Below, in pieces: positions 50,795-61,296 of a DNA stretch of 64,000 nt. The notes beneath the pieces were generated by a model. The model was not told the DNA's origin and made no database searches. It saw only the letters and a list, made by a program, of their open reading frames with translations. How positions within the stretch are numbered: position 1 is the stretch's first letter; each line of letters starts with the position of its first letter. This DNA is from Solirubrobacteraceae bacterium (GTDB taxonomy: Bacteria > Actinomycetota > Thermoleophilia > Solirubrobacterales > Solirubrobacteraceae), in assembly GCA_017882375.1 (NCBI GenBank), contig JADGPP010000005.1:1-64000 (forward strand). Reading direction: 5' to 3'. The position numbers and the translations under genes were made by a program.

Positions 50795-51490
50795 ATGCGC
50801 CTGGTCAAGTACCTCGCCCACGCCGGCGTCGCCTCGCGCCGCGCGGCCGAGACGCTGATCGCCGCCGGGCGCGTGAGCCTCGACGGAGAGGTGGTGACCG
50901 ACCCCGCGCGCGACGTGGGACAGGACAGCCGCGTGAGCGTCGACGGGCGGCCGCTGGACGGACCTGAGCAGCGCGTCACCTACGCCGTGCACAAGCCCGT
51001 CGGCGTCGTCTCGACCGCCCGTGACACGCACGGGCGCCCGACCGTCGTCGGCCTGGTCCCGGCGCAGGGGGTCCGCCTGTACCCGGTCGGGCGCCTGGAT
51101 GCCGACAGCAGCGGGCTGATCCTGCTGACCAACGACGGCGAGCTGGCCAACCGGCTGACGCACCCGAGCTTCGAGGTCGCCAAGACCTACCGCGCGACGC
51201 TCGCGGGGTGGCCGATCGGCGATCGTGCGCTGGCACGCCTGCGCGACGGCGTGGAGCTCGACGACGGCCCGACGGCGCCGGCGCGGGTGCGGCGCCTGGG
51301 CGAGCACGAGATCGAGCTGACGATCCACGAGGGGCGCAACCGCCAGGTGCGGCGCATGTGTGCGGCGGTCGGTCATCCGGTGCTGGGGCTGTCGCGTGTC
51401 GGCTTCGGCCCGCTGGGCCTGAATGGGCTGGGGCCGGGCGAGCACAGGCGCCTGAGCGACGCGGAGCTCGGTCGGCTGCGGGCGCTCTGA
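50795..51490 (+). CDS. Pseudouridine synthase (RluB/RsuA family)
   Basis: 231 aa. An S4 RNA-binding domain (MRLVKYLAHAGVASRRAAET) is followed by the catalytic domain, with the Asp in LYPVGRLDADSSGLILLTND. VHKPVGVVSTARD and EGRNRQVRRMCAAVGHPVL complete the family pattern. The likely target is a uridine in 23S rRNA (RluB-type), which fits the divergent rlmN, but an RsuA- or RluE-like target is not excluded. The ATG at 50795 matches the S4 start; the longer open frame upstream is antisense to rlmN. Confidence 0.9.
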   Translation: MRLVKYLAHAGVASRRAAETLIAAGRVSLDGEVVTDPARDVGQDSRVSVDGRPLDGPEQRVTYAVHKPVGVVSTARDTHGRPTVVGLVPAQGVRLYPVGRLDADSSGLILLTNDGELANRLTHPSFEVAKTYRATLAGWPIGDRALARLRDGVELDDGPTAPARVRRLGEHEIELTIHEGRNRQVRRMCAAVGHPVLGLSRVGFGPLGLNGLGPGEHRRLSDAELGRLRAL

Positions 51491-51496
51491 CACAAT
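51491..51496 (+). promoter_or_regulatory. -10-like CACAAT before aroH
   Basis: CACAAT ends 7 nt before the aroH ATG at 51504, with no ribosome binding site. The same hexamer recurs before hisC. Confidence 0.45.
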
Positions 51497-51503
51497 CGCC
51501 CGT

Positions 51504-51869
51504 ATGCGGCTGTTCGCCCTGCGGGGCGCTATCAGCGTCGAGCGCAACGACGCTGACGAGATCCTCGCGGCGACGACTGCGCTGATGCGGGAGATCATGC
51601 AGCGCAACGCGCTCACCCCGGAGAACGTCGTCAGTTGCATCTTCACGGCGACCAACGACCTCAACGCGGAGTTCCCGGCGGTCGCGGCGCGCGCGCTGGG
51701 CTTCGAGGGCGTGCCGCTGCTTTGCGCGCGCGAGATCGCCGTGCCGCGGGCGCTGCCACGCGTGATCAGGGTGCTGATCCACTACTACGCCGAGGACGGG
51801 CATGAGTCAAAGCACGTGTACCTCGGCGAGGCGAGCACGCTGCGCGAGGACTTACAGGCTGCGCAGTAG
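51504..51869 (+). CDS. aroH: Chorismate mutase, AroH type
   Basis: 121-aa trimeric chorismate mutase of the Bacillus AroH fold, converting chorismate to prephenate. FALRGAISVERNDADEI carries the first active-site Arg. VSCIFTATNDLNAEFPAVAA holds the Phe/Glu region, and PRVIRVLIHYY the second Arg. VYLGEA is near the end. This class is not fused to DAHP synthase or prephenate dehydrogenase. It stands upstream of hisC and the shikimate genes, consistent with tyrosine/phenylalanine synthesis. Confidence 0.94.
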   Translation: MRLFALRGAISVERNDADEILAATTALMREIMQRNALTPENVVSCIFTATNDLNAEFPAVAARALGFEGVPLLCAREIAVPRALPRVIRVLIHYYAEDGHESKHVYLGEASTLREDLQAAQ

Positions 51870-51923
51870 GCGTCTGGCTCGGTGTTGACCCCGGCGGGCC
51901 CGCCATCGACGCCACGGGCACGG

Positions 51924-51929
51924 CACAAT
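51924..51929 (+). promoter_or_regulatory. -10-like CACAAT deciding the hisC start
   Basis: CACAAT ends 6 nt before the GTG at 51936. An in-frame TTG at 51882 lies upstream of the hexamer and would add 18 residues with no family similarity, so the GTG is preferred. Confidence 0.45.
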
Positions 51930-51935
51930 GGAGCG

Positions 51936-53015
51936 GTGCCCCTCGAGTTCTCAGAGCGCGTCGCCAGGCTGCCGACGTACCCGGTCGCGGGCGGCTACGC
52001 CGGGGACGCGCCGCTGGTGCGCCTGGCGAGCAACGAGTCGCCCTATCCGCCCCTGCCGGAGGTGCGCGCGGCGATCGAGCGGGCGCTGGGCACGCTCAAC
52101 CGCTACCCGGATCCCGCCAACTCGCTGCTGCGCAGGCGCCTGAGCGATCGCTACGGCGTCCCGCAGTCGCGCATCGCGATCGGCAACGGCTCGTGCGACA
52201 TCCTGCTGGCCGCCGGCGAGGCGCTGCTCGAGCCCGGCGCCGAGCTCGTCTACTCGTGGCCGTCGTTCTCGGTCTATCCGCACCTCGGCGCGGCGTCGGG
52301 CGCGCGCGCGATCACCGTGGCGCTCGACGACGAGGATCGTCACGACCTGCCGGCGATGCTGCGTGAGATCACCGTCGCCACGCGACTGGCGATCATCTGC
52401 AACCCCAACAATCCGACGAGCACGGCGATCACGCTGCGGGAGATCGCCGCCTTCCTCGACGAGGTCCCGCCACACGTGTGCGTGATCGTCGACGAGGCCT
52501 ACTGCGAGTTCAACCTGCTCGAGGACCCCGACGCATCGATCGATCTGCTCGATCACCACCCCAACCTGATGCTGCTGCGGACGTTCTCCAAGGTTCATGG
52601 GCTGTGCGGGCTGCGCGTCGGCTTCGCCCTGTGCGGCTCCGAGCGCCTGCCCCAGGCGCTCGACCAGGTGCGCCAGCCGTTCTTCTGCAACGCGCTCGCG
52701 CAGGCCGCCGCTGTCGAGGCGCTGGAGCACCAGGACGCGGTGATCGACCGCGTCGCGCGCAACGTCGCCGAGCGCATCTCCGTCGCCGAGCGGCTGCGCG
52801 CGCTGGGGATCGAGCCGGCCGAGTCGCAGGCCAACTTCTGCTGGTTCTCACTCGGCGCCGAGCGCGACGAGCAGGCGGTCATGCGCGGTCTGCAGGAGCG
52901 CGGCGTGCTGGTCCGCGGCGGCACCGCGCTGGGCGGCGCGGGATCGCTGCGCGTGACCTACGGCACGCCGCAGGAGAATGCACGCTTTCTCGACGCGCTT
53001 GCCGAGGTGCTCTGA
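51936..53015 (+). CDS. hisC: Histidinol-phosphate / aromatic aminotransferase
   Basis: 359-aa class II PLP aminotransferase. LASNESPYPPLPEV, NRYPDPANSLLRRRL, GNGSCDILLAAGEALL, NPNNPTSTAI, VIVDEAYCEF and the PLP-Lys segment RTFSKVHGLCGLRVGF are all seen. These are HisC-family motifs. In this place, between chorismate mutase and DAHP synthase, it may transaminate phenylpyruvate or hydroxyphenylpyruvate instead of, or as well as, imidazole-acetol phosphate. Sequence alone cannot separate the two roles. Its 3' end overlaps the promoter for the attenuator region. Confidence 0.88.
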   Translation: MPLEFSERVARLPTYPVAGGYAGDAPLVRLASNESPYPPLPEVRAAIERALGTLNRYPDPANSLLRRRLSDRYGVPQSRIAIGNGSCDILLAAGEALLEPGAELVYSWPSFSVYPHLGAASGARAITVALDDEDRHDLPAMLREITVATRLAIICNPNNPTSTAITLREIAAFLDEVPPHVCVIVDEAYCEFNLLEDPDASIDLLDHHPNLMLLRTFSKVHGLCGLRVGFALCGSERLPQALDQVRQPFFCNALAQAAAVEALEHQDAVIDRVARNVAERISVAERLRALGIEPAESQANFCWFSLGAERDEQAVMRGLQERGVLVRGGTALGGAGSLRVTYGTPQENARFLDALAEVL

Positions 53016-53027
53016 AGGTGCTACAAC
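52999..53027 (+). promoter_or_regulatory. Promoter TTGCCG-N17-TACAAC before the aromatic leader peptide
   Basis: The -35 TTGCCG (52999-53004), a 17-nt spacer and -10 TACAAC (53022-53027) predict a start near 53034, 8 nt before the leader-peptide ATG. The promoter overlaps the hisC stop. Confidence 0.55.
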
Positions 53028-53041
53028 GTCCAACAACGACT

Positions 53042-53128
53042 ATGTCAGCCGCCGCCACCGTATCCACCTGCAGCTCCCGCGCGCGCGTCGAATGGTCGTA
53101 TCACGCCCGCACCTGGCGATTTAGCTAG
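53042..53128 (+). CDS. Putative aromatic leader peptide (28 aa) for DAHP synthase attenuation
   Basis: A short frame, ATG 53042 to TAG 53128, whose last eleven residues read WSYHARTWRFS and contain two Trp, one Tyr and one Phe. All three end products of the shikimate pathway are thus represented just before the stop. It starts about 8 nt after a predicted transcription start, lies 171 bp before a DAHP synthase gene and is followed by competing GC-rich hairpins. That is the layout of ribosome-mediated attenuation: scarce charged aromatic tRNAs would stall ribosomes here. No homologue is known to me and translation is not shown. The frame is also open far upstream into hisC, so chance is possible. 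Confidence 0.55.
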   Translation: MSAAATVSTCSSRARVEWSYHARTWRFS

Positions 53129-53140
53129 GCGCTTCGGCCT

Positions 53141-53251
53141 GGCCCCGTACGTGAGCGGGGGCCTCGTGCCGCATCGGGTCCCCACCACGGGGACTGAGCG
53201 CCTTGCAGACGGGACCCAGCGTCCCAGCTCGCGGGCCGGACAGCGCCGGCC
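53141..53251 (+). promoter_or_regulatory. Competing hairpins of the putative aroF attenuator
   Basis: Four stems follow the leader peptide. A: 53141-53146 with 53158-53163 (GGCCCC/GGGGCC). B: GTCCCC 53178-53183 with GGGGAC 53189-53194. C: GGGAC 53211-53215 with GTCCC 53221-53225. D: GGCCGG 53234-53239 with CCGGCC 53246-53251. Arms of B and C are interchangeable: GGGGAC at 53189 can pair with GTCCC at 53221. That gives mutually exclusive folds. D might terminate, but no U-run follows. Confidence 0.45.
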
Positions 53252-53299
53252 AGGCAGTTGTTCGCACCACGACTTCGGGATTGTTGAAAGGATGAATCG

Positions 53300-54341
<1,042 letters not shown>

Positions 54342-54349
<8 letters not shown>

Positions 54350-55451
54350 CCTATCCGGCGCCGAGCTGCGCCCGGCCGACTACGTCCGAGACAGGCGGAT
54401 CGAACGGGTCGTCCCGCTGCTCGCGCCTGATGCGCTGCTCGAGGAGCTGCCTCTGAGCGGCGAGCACGCCGACGTTGTCGTCCGCGGCCGCCGCGAGGTC
54501 CAGGCTGTCCTGCAGGGTGCCGGCGACAGGCTCCTCGTCGTCGTCGGGCCCTGCAGCGTGCACGACCCCGACGCGACACTCGAGTACGCGGCGCGGCTCG
54601 CGCAGCGCGCGCGCGATCTGAGCAGCGAGCTGCTGATCGTGATGCGGGTCTACTTCGAGAAGCCGCGCACGACGACCGGCTGGAAGGGCCTCATCAACGA
54701 CCCGCACCTCGATGGCTCGGGCGACGTCAACGCAGGCCTGCACCTTGCGCGGCGCGTGCTGCTGGGCGTGCTCGACAGCGGGCTTCCCGTCGGCTGCGAG
54801 TTCCTCGATCCGATCACGCCGCAGTACATAGCCGACGCGGTCTCCTGGGGCGCGATCGGAGCGCGCACGACCGAGAGCCAGATCCACCGCCAACTGGGCT
54901 CCGGTCTATCGATGCCGGTCGGCTTCAAGAATCGCACCGACGGCAACGTGCAGGTCGCCGTGGATGCCGTGCGCGCCGCTGCGGCGCCGCACGCCTTCGC
55001 CGGCATCGATCCGAACGGCACCCCCGCGATCCTGTATACGCGTGGGAACGCCGACTGTCACATCATCCTGCGCGGGGGCAAAGGCCAGCCCAACTACGAG
55101 GCCTCCAGCGTGGCGGCGGCGCTCGATCTGCTCGAGGCCGCCCGGCTTCCGAGGCGCGTGATGATCGACCTCAGCCATGACAACAGCGGCAAGGAGCCCG
55201 AACGACAGCCAGCTGTCGCAGCAGACGTAGGTAGGCAGGTTGCGCACGGCAGCGAGGCCATCGTCGGTGTGATGCTGGAGTCGTTCCTCGTCGCCGGCCG
55301 ACAGGATCTACGGCCGGGTGTCGAGCTCTGCTACGGCCAGTCAATCACGGACGGGTGTCTGGGCTGGGAGACGACCGTCGAGGTGCTGGAGGGCTTGGCA
55401 CAATCCGTCCGCGATCGCAACGCCACCCGGAAGCACTCGGCGCAGCACTGA
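54342..55451 (+). CDS. aroG: DAHP synthase, type I-alpha (E. coli AroFGH-like)
   Basis: 369 aa of the other class I subtype. VVVGPCSVHDPDATLEYAAR, MRVYFEKPRTTTGWKGLIND, EFLDPITPQYIADAVSWGAI and TTESQIHRQLGSGLSMPVGF are near-identical to the enterobacterial enzymes. FKNRTDGNVQVAVDA has Arg where E. coli has Gly. DLSHDNSGKEPERQ and IVGVMLESFLVAG close the barrel. The TTG at 54342, inside the aroF end and after GGGAGGGAG, begins a normal N-terminus. I use the symbol for the family; which amino acid inhibits it is unknown. Confidence 0.92.
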
Positions 55452-55455
55452 TCGG

Positions 55456-56529
55456 ATGCGAATCGCGGTCCTCGGGGTCGGGCTGATCGGCGGCTCAATC
55501 GGCCTGGCCGCCCGGCGGCGCGCGGGGGCGCGCGTGTGCGGGTATGACCCCGACGAGCGGGTGCTGGCCAAGGCGCTAGCGCTCGGCGCGATCGACACCG
55601 CGGCGACGGACATCGCCGGCGCCGTGCGCGACGCCGACGTGGTGTTCGTCGCGGCGCCGGTTGGCGCGCTGGGCGAGACGGTGGCGCTGGCGCTCCAGAG
55701 CGCCGGGGCCGACTGCGTGGTCAGCGACGTGGGCTCGACCAAGCGCGTGCTCGCCGATGCCGGCTCCGACGAGCGCTTCATCGGTGGCCACCCGCTTGCC
55801 GGTGCGGAGACTTCGGGCGTGGAGCATGCGCGCGAGGATCTGTTCGAGGGCGCGGTGTGGTACCTGACGCCGGCGGCCAACAGCACCGGAGTGCTCTACG
55901 AGCGCCTGCATCGGCTGCTGACGACGATCGGCGCGCGCCCCGTGGCGATCGACGCCGAGACCCACGATCGCCTGCTCGCGGCGGTCTCACATCTGCCGCA
56001 CGTGCTCGCCAACGTGCTCGCGGCACAGGCGGCGAGCACGCTCGGCGGCGCCGCCGAAGGACGCGTGCCGGCGGTCGGGCCGAGCTTTCGCGACGCGACG
56101 CGCGTGGCCGGGGCCAACAGCGCGATCTGGACGGACATCTACATGTCCAACCGCGACGCGCTGATTCCCGCGATCGACGCCTTCGCCGCGGCGCTGGGCG
56201 AGGTGCGCGCCACGCTGGCGGCGGGCGACGCGCAGGCCGTCGCCGCATGGAACGACAGCGCGCGCGCTGATCGCGACGAGCTGCTCGGTGCGGGACTGAC
56301 GGGCGGCCCGGTGAGCGAGCTGCGCGCCTCTGTGCCCAACCGCCCGGGCGTGATCGCCGAGATCGCGCTGGCGCTGGGCCGCGCAGGTGTCAACATCCTC
56401 GACATGGCGCTCTCGCCCTCGGAGGACAATCGCCAGGGCGTCGTGGCGCTGTGGATCGGCGGCGAAGACAGCGTCGGGCGCGCCGAGCAGCTGATCGGCG
56501 ACCTCGGCTTTCCCGTCGCGCGGGCATGA
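55456..56529 (+). CDS. tyrA: Prephenate dehydrogenase with C-terminal ACT domain
   Basis: 357 aa; oxidatively decarboxylates prephenate to hydroxyphenylpyruvate. The NAD-binding GVGLIGGSIGLAARRRAGA is at residues 6-24. VSDVGSTKRVLAD, FIGGHPLAGAETSGVEHA (active-site His) and HDRLLAAVSHLPHVLANVL are typical. GANSAIWTDIYMSN lies near 215. The ACT domain (about 285-350) has VPNRPGVIAEIALALGRAGV and would sense tyrosine. The ATG follows aroG by 4 bp. Confidence 0.95.
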   Translation: MRIAVLGVGLIGGSIGLAARRRAGARVCGYDPDERVLAKALALGAIDTAATDIAGAVRDADVVFVAAPVGALGETVALALQSAGADCVVSDVGSTKRVLADAGSDERFIGGHPLAGAETSGVEHAREDLFEGAVWYLTPAANSTGVLYERLHRLLTTIGARPVAIDAETHDRLLAAVSHLPHVLANVLAAQAASTLGGAAEGRVPAVGPSFRDATRVAGANSAIWTDIYMSNRDALIPAIDAFAAALGEVRATLAAGDAQAVAAWNDSARADRDELLGAGLTGGPVSELRASVPNRPGVIAEIALALGRAGVNILDMALSPSEDNRQGVVALWIGGEDSVGRAEQLIGDLGFPVARA

Positions 56530-56539
56530 CGGCGGTCCG

Positions 56540-57825
56540 ATGAACAGGCGCTTCGAGCCCGCTCGTGGGCTGACGGGGGAGCTGCGCGCGCCGCCGGACA
56601 AGTCGATCTCCCATCGCGCGGCGCTGCTCGGCGCGATGGCCTCCGAGCCCGTGCGGATCGAGCGCTACCTGCACGCGGCCGACACCGACTCGACGCTGGA
56701 GGCGGTGCGCGCGCTCGGTGCGCTGGTGGAGCTGCGCGGCGAGGAGGTCGTCGTGCGCGGCACTGGCCTGCGCGAGGCGCGCGAACCGGACGGCCCGATC
56801 GACGTGGGCAACGCGGGCACGCTGCTGCGCCTGCTGCCCGGCTGGCTGGCCGCGCAGGAGGGGCGCTCGTTCACGCTGGACGGCGACGAGTCGATCCGCC
56901 GACGCCCGGTCGACCGGATCGCCGAGCCGCTGCGCCTGATGGGCGCGCAGCTGAGCGCGCGAAATGGCCGCTTTGCGCCGCTGACGGTGCGCGGCAGCCA
57001 CCTGCGCGCGATTTCCTACGACCTCTCCGTGGCCAGCGCGCAGGTCAAGTCGTGCGTGCTGCTCGCGGCGCTGGCGGCGGACGGCGCGACGACGGTGTCA
57101 GAGCCCGCGCGCAGCCGCGACCACACCGAGCGGATGCTGCTGCGGGCGGGGGTGGGCATCCACCGAAACGGCCGCCGCGTCACGGTCGTCAATGCCGACG
57201 AGCTGCTGCTGGACAGCGTGCGCATACCCGGGGACGCCAGCTCGGCGGCGTTCTTGATCACCGCCGGCGTGCTCGTGCCGCACTCGCGCCTGCTGATCGG
57301 CGACGTCGGCGTCAACTGGACTCGCACCGGCTTCATGCGCATCGTCAGGCGAATGCAGGGCATCGTGCTCGGCGATCTCGAGGACGAGACGGGCGAGCTG
57401 ATCGGCGACGAGCCCGTCAGCGACCTCGACGTCGCCTACGGGGCGCTGGAGGGCACCGTCGTCGAGGCCGACGAGGTGCCCTTGGCGATCGACGAGCTGC
57501 CGCTGGTCGCGCTGCTGGGCTGCTTCGCCGAGGGCGAGACGATCGTGCGCGGTGCGCAGGAGCTGCGCGTGAAGGAGTCCGACCGGATCGCCGGCGCGGT
57601 CGAGGGGCTGCGCGGCCTGGGCGCGGAGATCGAGGCGACGCAGGACGGGTTTGCCGTGCGCGGCACGGGCGGTCTGCGCGGCGGCACGATCGACGCGCGC
57701 GGCGACCACCGCATGGCGATGATGGGCGCGATCGCCGGCCTGGCCTCGCGCGAGGGCGTCGAGGTCGTGGGAATGGAGGCCGCGACGGTCTCCTACCCGC
57801 AGTTCGTCGAGGATCTGGCGGGGCT

Positions 57826-57835
<10 letters not shown>
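56540..57835 (+). CDS. aroA: 3-phosphoshikimate 1-carboxyvinyltransferase (EPSP synthase)
   Basis: 431 aa; adds enolpyruvate from PEP to shikimate-3-phosphate. PPDKSISHRAALLGAMAS opens the first domain. VGNAGTLLRLLPGWLAAQEG holds the NAGT loop around residues 91-94. DGDESIRRRPVDRIAEPL, SAQVKSCVLLAAL, ELRVKESDRI and GDHRMAMMGAIAGL are conserved. The PDKSISHR form is closer to Bacillus-like and class II enzymes than to E. coli. cmk starts inside its last codons. Confidence 0.96.
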
Positions 57836-58488
<653 letters not shown>

Positions 58489-58568
58489 TCCGTCCACAGC
58501 TCGCCGCGCCCGCGCCGAGCAGGCGGCGACGGCGCACCGGCCCGCCCGGAACGACGGTCGCGGCGGGT

Positions 58569-58574
58569 CATACT
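58569..58574 (+). promoter_or_regulatory. -10-like CATACT before der
   Basis: CATACT ends 6 nt before the der ATG at 58581 in the 92-bp gap after cmk. No other feature or tRNA is visible in the gap. Confidence 0.35.
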
Positions 58575-58580
58575 GGCTGC

Positions 58581-59996
58581 ATGAAGGTCGCAATCGTCGG
58601 TTACCCCAACGTGGGCAAGTCCTCGCTGATCAACCGCCTCACGGGCACGCGCGAGGCGGTCGTGCACGAGCGTCCCGGGATCACGCGCGACCGCAAGGAG
58701 CTCGACTGCGAGTGGAACGGGCGCCAGTTCAAGCTGATCGACACCGGGGGAGTGGACTTCGAGGACGAGGATCCGCTGGCCGGCTCGATCCGCGACCAGG
58801 CGCGCGCCGGCCTGGCCGATGCGCAGGTCGCGGTGCTCGTCGTCGACGCGCGCGCCGGCGTGCGCCCGGGCGACGAGGAGATGGCCGATCTGCTGCGCCG
58901 CTCGCCGCTGCCGACGATCGTCGCGGCGAACAAGTGCGACGGCGTAGCCGAGCTGCCGCTGGCCGCCGAGTTCCATCGCCTCGGCCTCGGCGAGCCGCTG
59001 GCCGTGTCGGCCTCACAGGGACTCGGCTCGGGCGACCTGCTCGACCGGATCGTGGCGCTGCTGCCGGCGGGCGACGAGAGCGTGGACGACGACACGATCC
59101 GCCTGGCGGTGATCGGCCGCCCGAACGTGGGCAAGTCCTCGCTGGTCAACCGCTTCCTCGGCGAGGAGCGCGTGATCGTCTCGGAGGTCGCGGGAACGAC
59201 GCGTGACGCGATCGACATGCCGCTGCTGGTCGGCGAGCGCAAGCTGACGCTGATCGACACCGCGGGCATGCGCCGCCAGTCCAAGGTCGCCGACTCGGTG
59301 GAGTACTACACGGCGCTGCGCTCGCAGCGCGCGGCCGAACGCGCCGACGTGGCGCTTGTCGTCTGCGACGCCACCGACGGCGTGACCTCCCAGGATCTGC
59401 GTGTGGCCGAGCTGGCGATGAAGGCCGGCTGTGCAACGGCGATCGTGCTGAACAAGTGGGACATCCGCGAGGGCAGCGAGGACGATCTCGACCACGAGCG
59501 CGCGCACGTCGCCGAGAAGCTGCGCCTGCGTCCGCGCGTGATGACGGCCAGCGCGAAGACCGGCCGCCACGTCGATCGCCTGCTCACCGAGGTCATAGCG
59601 CTCGGCGACCGCATGGCCGCTCGCATTCCCACGCCCGAGCTCAACCGCTTTCTCGCCGAGGCGATACAGGCGCGCCAGCCGCCCGTGGGCACGCGTCGCG
59701 GCTCCAGCCAGCACCGCCTGAAGCTGATCTACATGACGCAGATCGGCGAGCGCCCGCCGCGCTTTGCGATCCAGGTCAACTCGCGCACGCGCGTCACGCG
59801 TGACTACGCCTACTTCCTGGAGAACCGGATGCGCGCCCGCTACGGGATGGACGGCATTCCTTTGATCATCGACTTCGTCGAGCGTGGGCAGCGTGGTCGC
59901 TCCGACAAGCGCGCAGCCCGTGGGGGCAAGTCGCCCGACGGCGCGCAGGCGACCGCGACCGCGGCGCTGACGGAGTCGCGCACGCCCTTCCCCTAG
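58581..59996 (+). CDS. der: Ribosome-associated GTPase Der (EngA)
   Basis: 471 aa with two tandem G domains and a KH-like C-terminus, acting in 50S assembly. Domain 1 has [23 protein letters not shown] and NKCD. Domain 2 has [14 protein letters not shown] near residue 179, [10 protein letters not shown] and [25 protein letters not shown] and [17 protein letters not shown] are the terminal signatures, followed by a 30-residue basic/Ala-rich tail. The ATG at 58581 directly precedes the first strand. Its TAG stop starts a TAGACT hexamer upstream of metK. Confidence 0.96.
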   Translation: MKVAIVGYPNVGKSSLINRLTGTREAVVHERPGITRDRKELDCEWNGRQFKLIDTGGVDFEDEDPLAGSIRDQARAGLADAQVAVLVVDARAGVRPGDEEMADLLRRSPLPTIVAANKCDGVAELPLAAEFHRLGLGEPLAVSASQGLGSGDLLDRIVALLPAGDESVDDDTIRLAVIGRPNVGKSSLVNRFLGEERVIVSEVAGTTRDAIDMPLLVGERKLTLIDTAGMRRQSKVADSVEYYTALRSQRAAERADVALVVCDATDGVTSQDLRVAELAMKAGCATAIVLNKWDIREGSEDDLDHERAHVAEKLRLRPRVMTASAKTGRHVDRLLTEVIALGDRMAARIPTPELNRFLAEAIQARQPPVGTRRGSSQHRLKLIYMTQIGERPPRFAIQVNSRTRVTRDYAYFLENRMRARYGMDGIPLIIDFVERGQRGRSDKRAARGGKSPDGAQATATAALTESRTPFP

Positions 59997-59999
59997 ACT
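59994..59999 (+). promoter_or_regulatory. -10-like TAGACT overlapping the der stop, before metK
   Basis: TAG of the der stop plus ACT forms TAGACT. The metK ATG is 59 nt further, so this transcript would have a real leader of about 50 nt. The leader is too short for the large SAM riboswitch classes and shows no such fold. Confidence 0.35.
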
Positions 60000-60058
60000 T
60001 TCCCGGCTCTCGCCGGTCCCTGCCCGACGCAACGAACCTGGAGCCAATTCCCGCTGCC

Positions 60059-61270
60059 ATGACCGAGTTTTCCGACAACGAATTCCTGTTCACGTCCGAG
60101 TCCGTCACCGAGGGACACCCGGACAAGATCGCCGACCAGATCTCCGACGGCGTGCTCGATGCCGTGCTCAAGGACGATCCGTACGGCCGCGTCGCATGCG
60201 AGACGCTCGTGAACACGGGTCTGATCGTCGTATCCGGCGAGATCTCGACCGACACCTACGTGGACATCCAGGAGGTCGCACGCGAGACCGTGCGCAAGAT
60301 CGGCTACACCGACGCCGACCTCGGCTTCTCGGCGGACTCGTGCGCGGTGCTCAACGCGATCGACAAGCAGTCGCCGGACATCGCGCAGGGGGTGGACAAG
60401 GCCTATGAGGCGCGAACCGATGCAAGCGACGAGGACGAGCTGGACGTCGCCGGCGCCGGCGACCAGGGGATGATGTTCGGGTACGCGACCAACGAGACCG
60501 ACACGCTGATGCCGTTGCCGATCTCGCTGGCGCACCGCCTCGCCGAGCGCCTGGCCGCGGTTCGCAAGACCGGCACGCTCGACTACCTGCGCCCGGACGG
60601 CAAGACGCAGGTCAGCGTCCGCTACCAGGACGGCAAGCCGGTCGAGATCGAAAAGCTTCTGATCTCCACGCAGCACGCCGCGGGAGCGGAGTCGCTGATC
60701 CCGGACGACCTCTGGGAGCACGTCGTAGAGCCGATCCTGGCGAAGGACCTGTATGACGCCGACAAGCTGCGCAAGAACTTCCTCGTCAACCCGACCGGCA
60801 AATTCGTGATCGGTGGCCCGGTGGGCGACGCGGGGCTGACCGGACGCAAGATCATCGTCGACACCTACGGCGGCATGGCCCGCCACGGCGGCGGCGCCTT
60901 CTCCGGCAAGGACCCCTCCAAGGTCGATCGCTCGGCCGCCTACGCTGCGCGCTGGGTCGCCAAGACGATCGTCGCCGCGGGATTGGCCGAACGCGCCGAA
61001 GTGCAGGTCGCCTACGCGATTGGCGTCGCCCACCCGGTATCGGTGATGGTCGAGACGTTCGGCACCGAGCAGATCGGCCGCGGCCAGATCGCCAAAGCCG
61101 TCGACGCGGTCTTCGACCTGCGCCCGGGCGCCTTTCGCGAGGAGCTCAACCTGCACCGCCCGATCTACCAGAAGACGGCCGCATACGGCCACTTCGGCCG
61201 CGACGACCACGACTTCACGTGGGAGCGGACCGACAAGGCCGACGCCCTGCGGTCTGCCGCCGGGCTCTAG
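60059..61270 (+). CDS. metK: S-adenosylmethionine synthetase
   Basis: 403 aa; makes SAM from methionine and [40 protein letters not shown], the phosphate loop [20 protein letters not shown] and [20 protein letters not shown] are conserved through the protein. Length is normal. It supplies the methyl donor for PrmA, RsmH and RlmN encoded in the window. The ATG has no well-placed ribosome site; a GGAG is 15 nt away. Confidence 0.97.
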   Translation: MTEFSDNEFLFTSESVTEGHPDKIADQISDGVLDAVLKDDPYGRVACETLVNTGLIVVSGEISTDTYVDIQEVARETVRKIGYTDADLGFSADSCAVLNAIDKQSPDIAQGVDKAYEARTDASDEDELDVAGAGDQGMMFGYATNETDTLMPLPISLAHRLAERLAAVRKTGTLDYLRPDGKTQVSVRYQDGKPVEIEKLLISTQHAAGAESLIPDDLWEHVVEPILAKDLYDADKLRKNFLVNPTGKFVIGGPVGDAGLTGRKIIVDTYGGMARHGGGAFSGKDPSKVDRSAAYAARWVAKTIVAAGLAERAEVQVAYAIGVAHPVSVMVETFGTEQIGRGQIAKAVDAVFDLRPGAFREELNLHRPIYQKTAAYGHFGRDDHDFTWERTDKADALRSAAGL

Positions 61271-61283
61271 CCGCCGGCCAGTC

Positions 61284-61289
61284 TAAGGT
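61284..61289 (+). promoter_or_regulatory. -10-like TAAGGT before priA
   Basis: TAAGGT ends 7 nt before the ATG at 61297 in a 26-bp gap after metK, with no Shine-Dalgarno. It supports this ATG rather than the longer open frame that overlaps metK. Confidence 0.5.
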
Positions 61290-61296
61290 CCGGGCG

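Noticed and set aside
51882..51935. An earlier TTG start for hisC
   Set aside because: The extra 18 residues have no family similarity and lie upstream of the CACAAT hexamer that fits the GTG at 51936.
60000..60058. A SAM riboswitch upstream of metK
   Set aside because: The leader is only about 50-60 nt and shows none of the stems of known SAM riboswitch classes.
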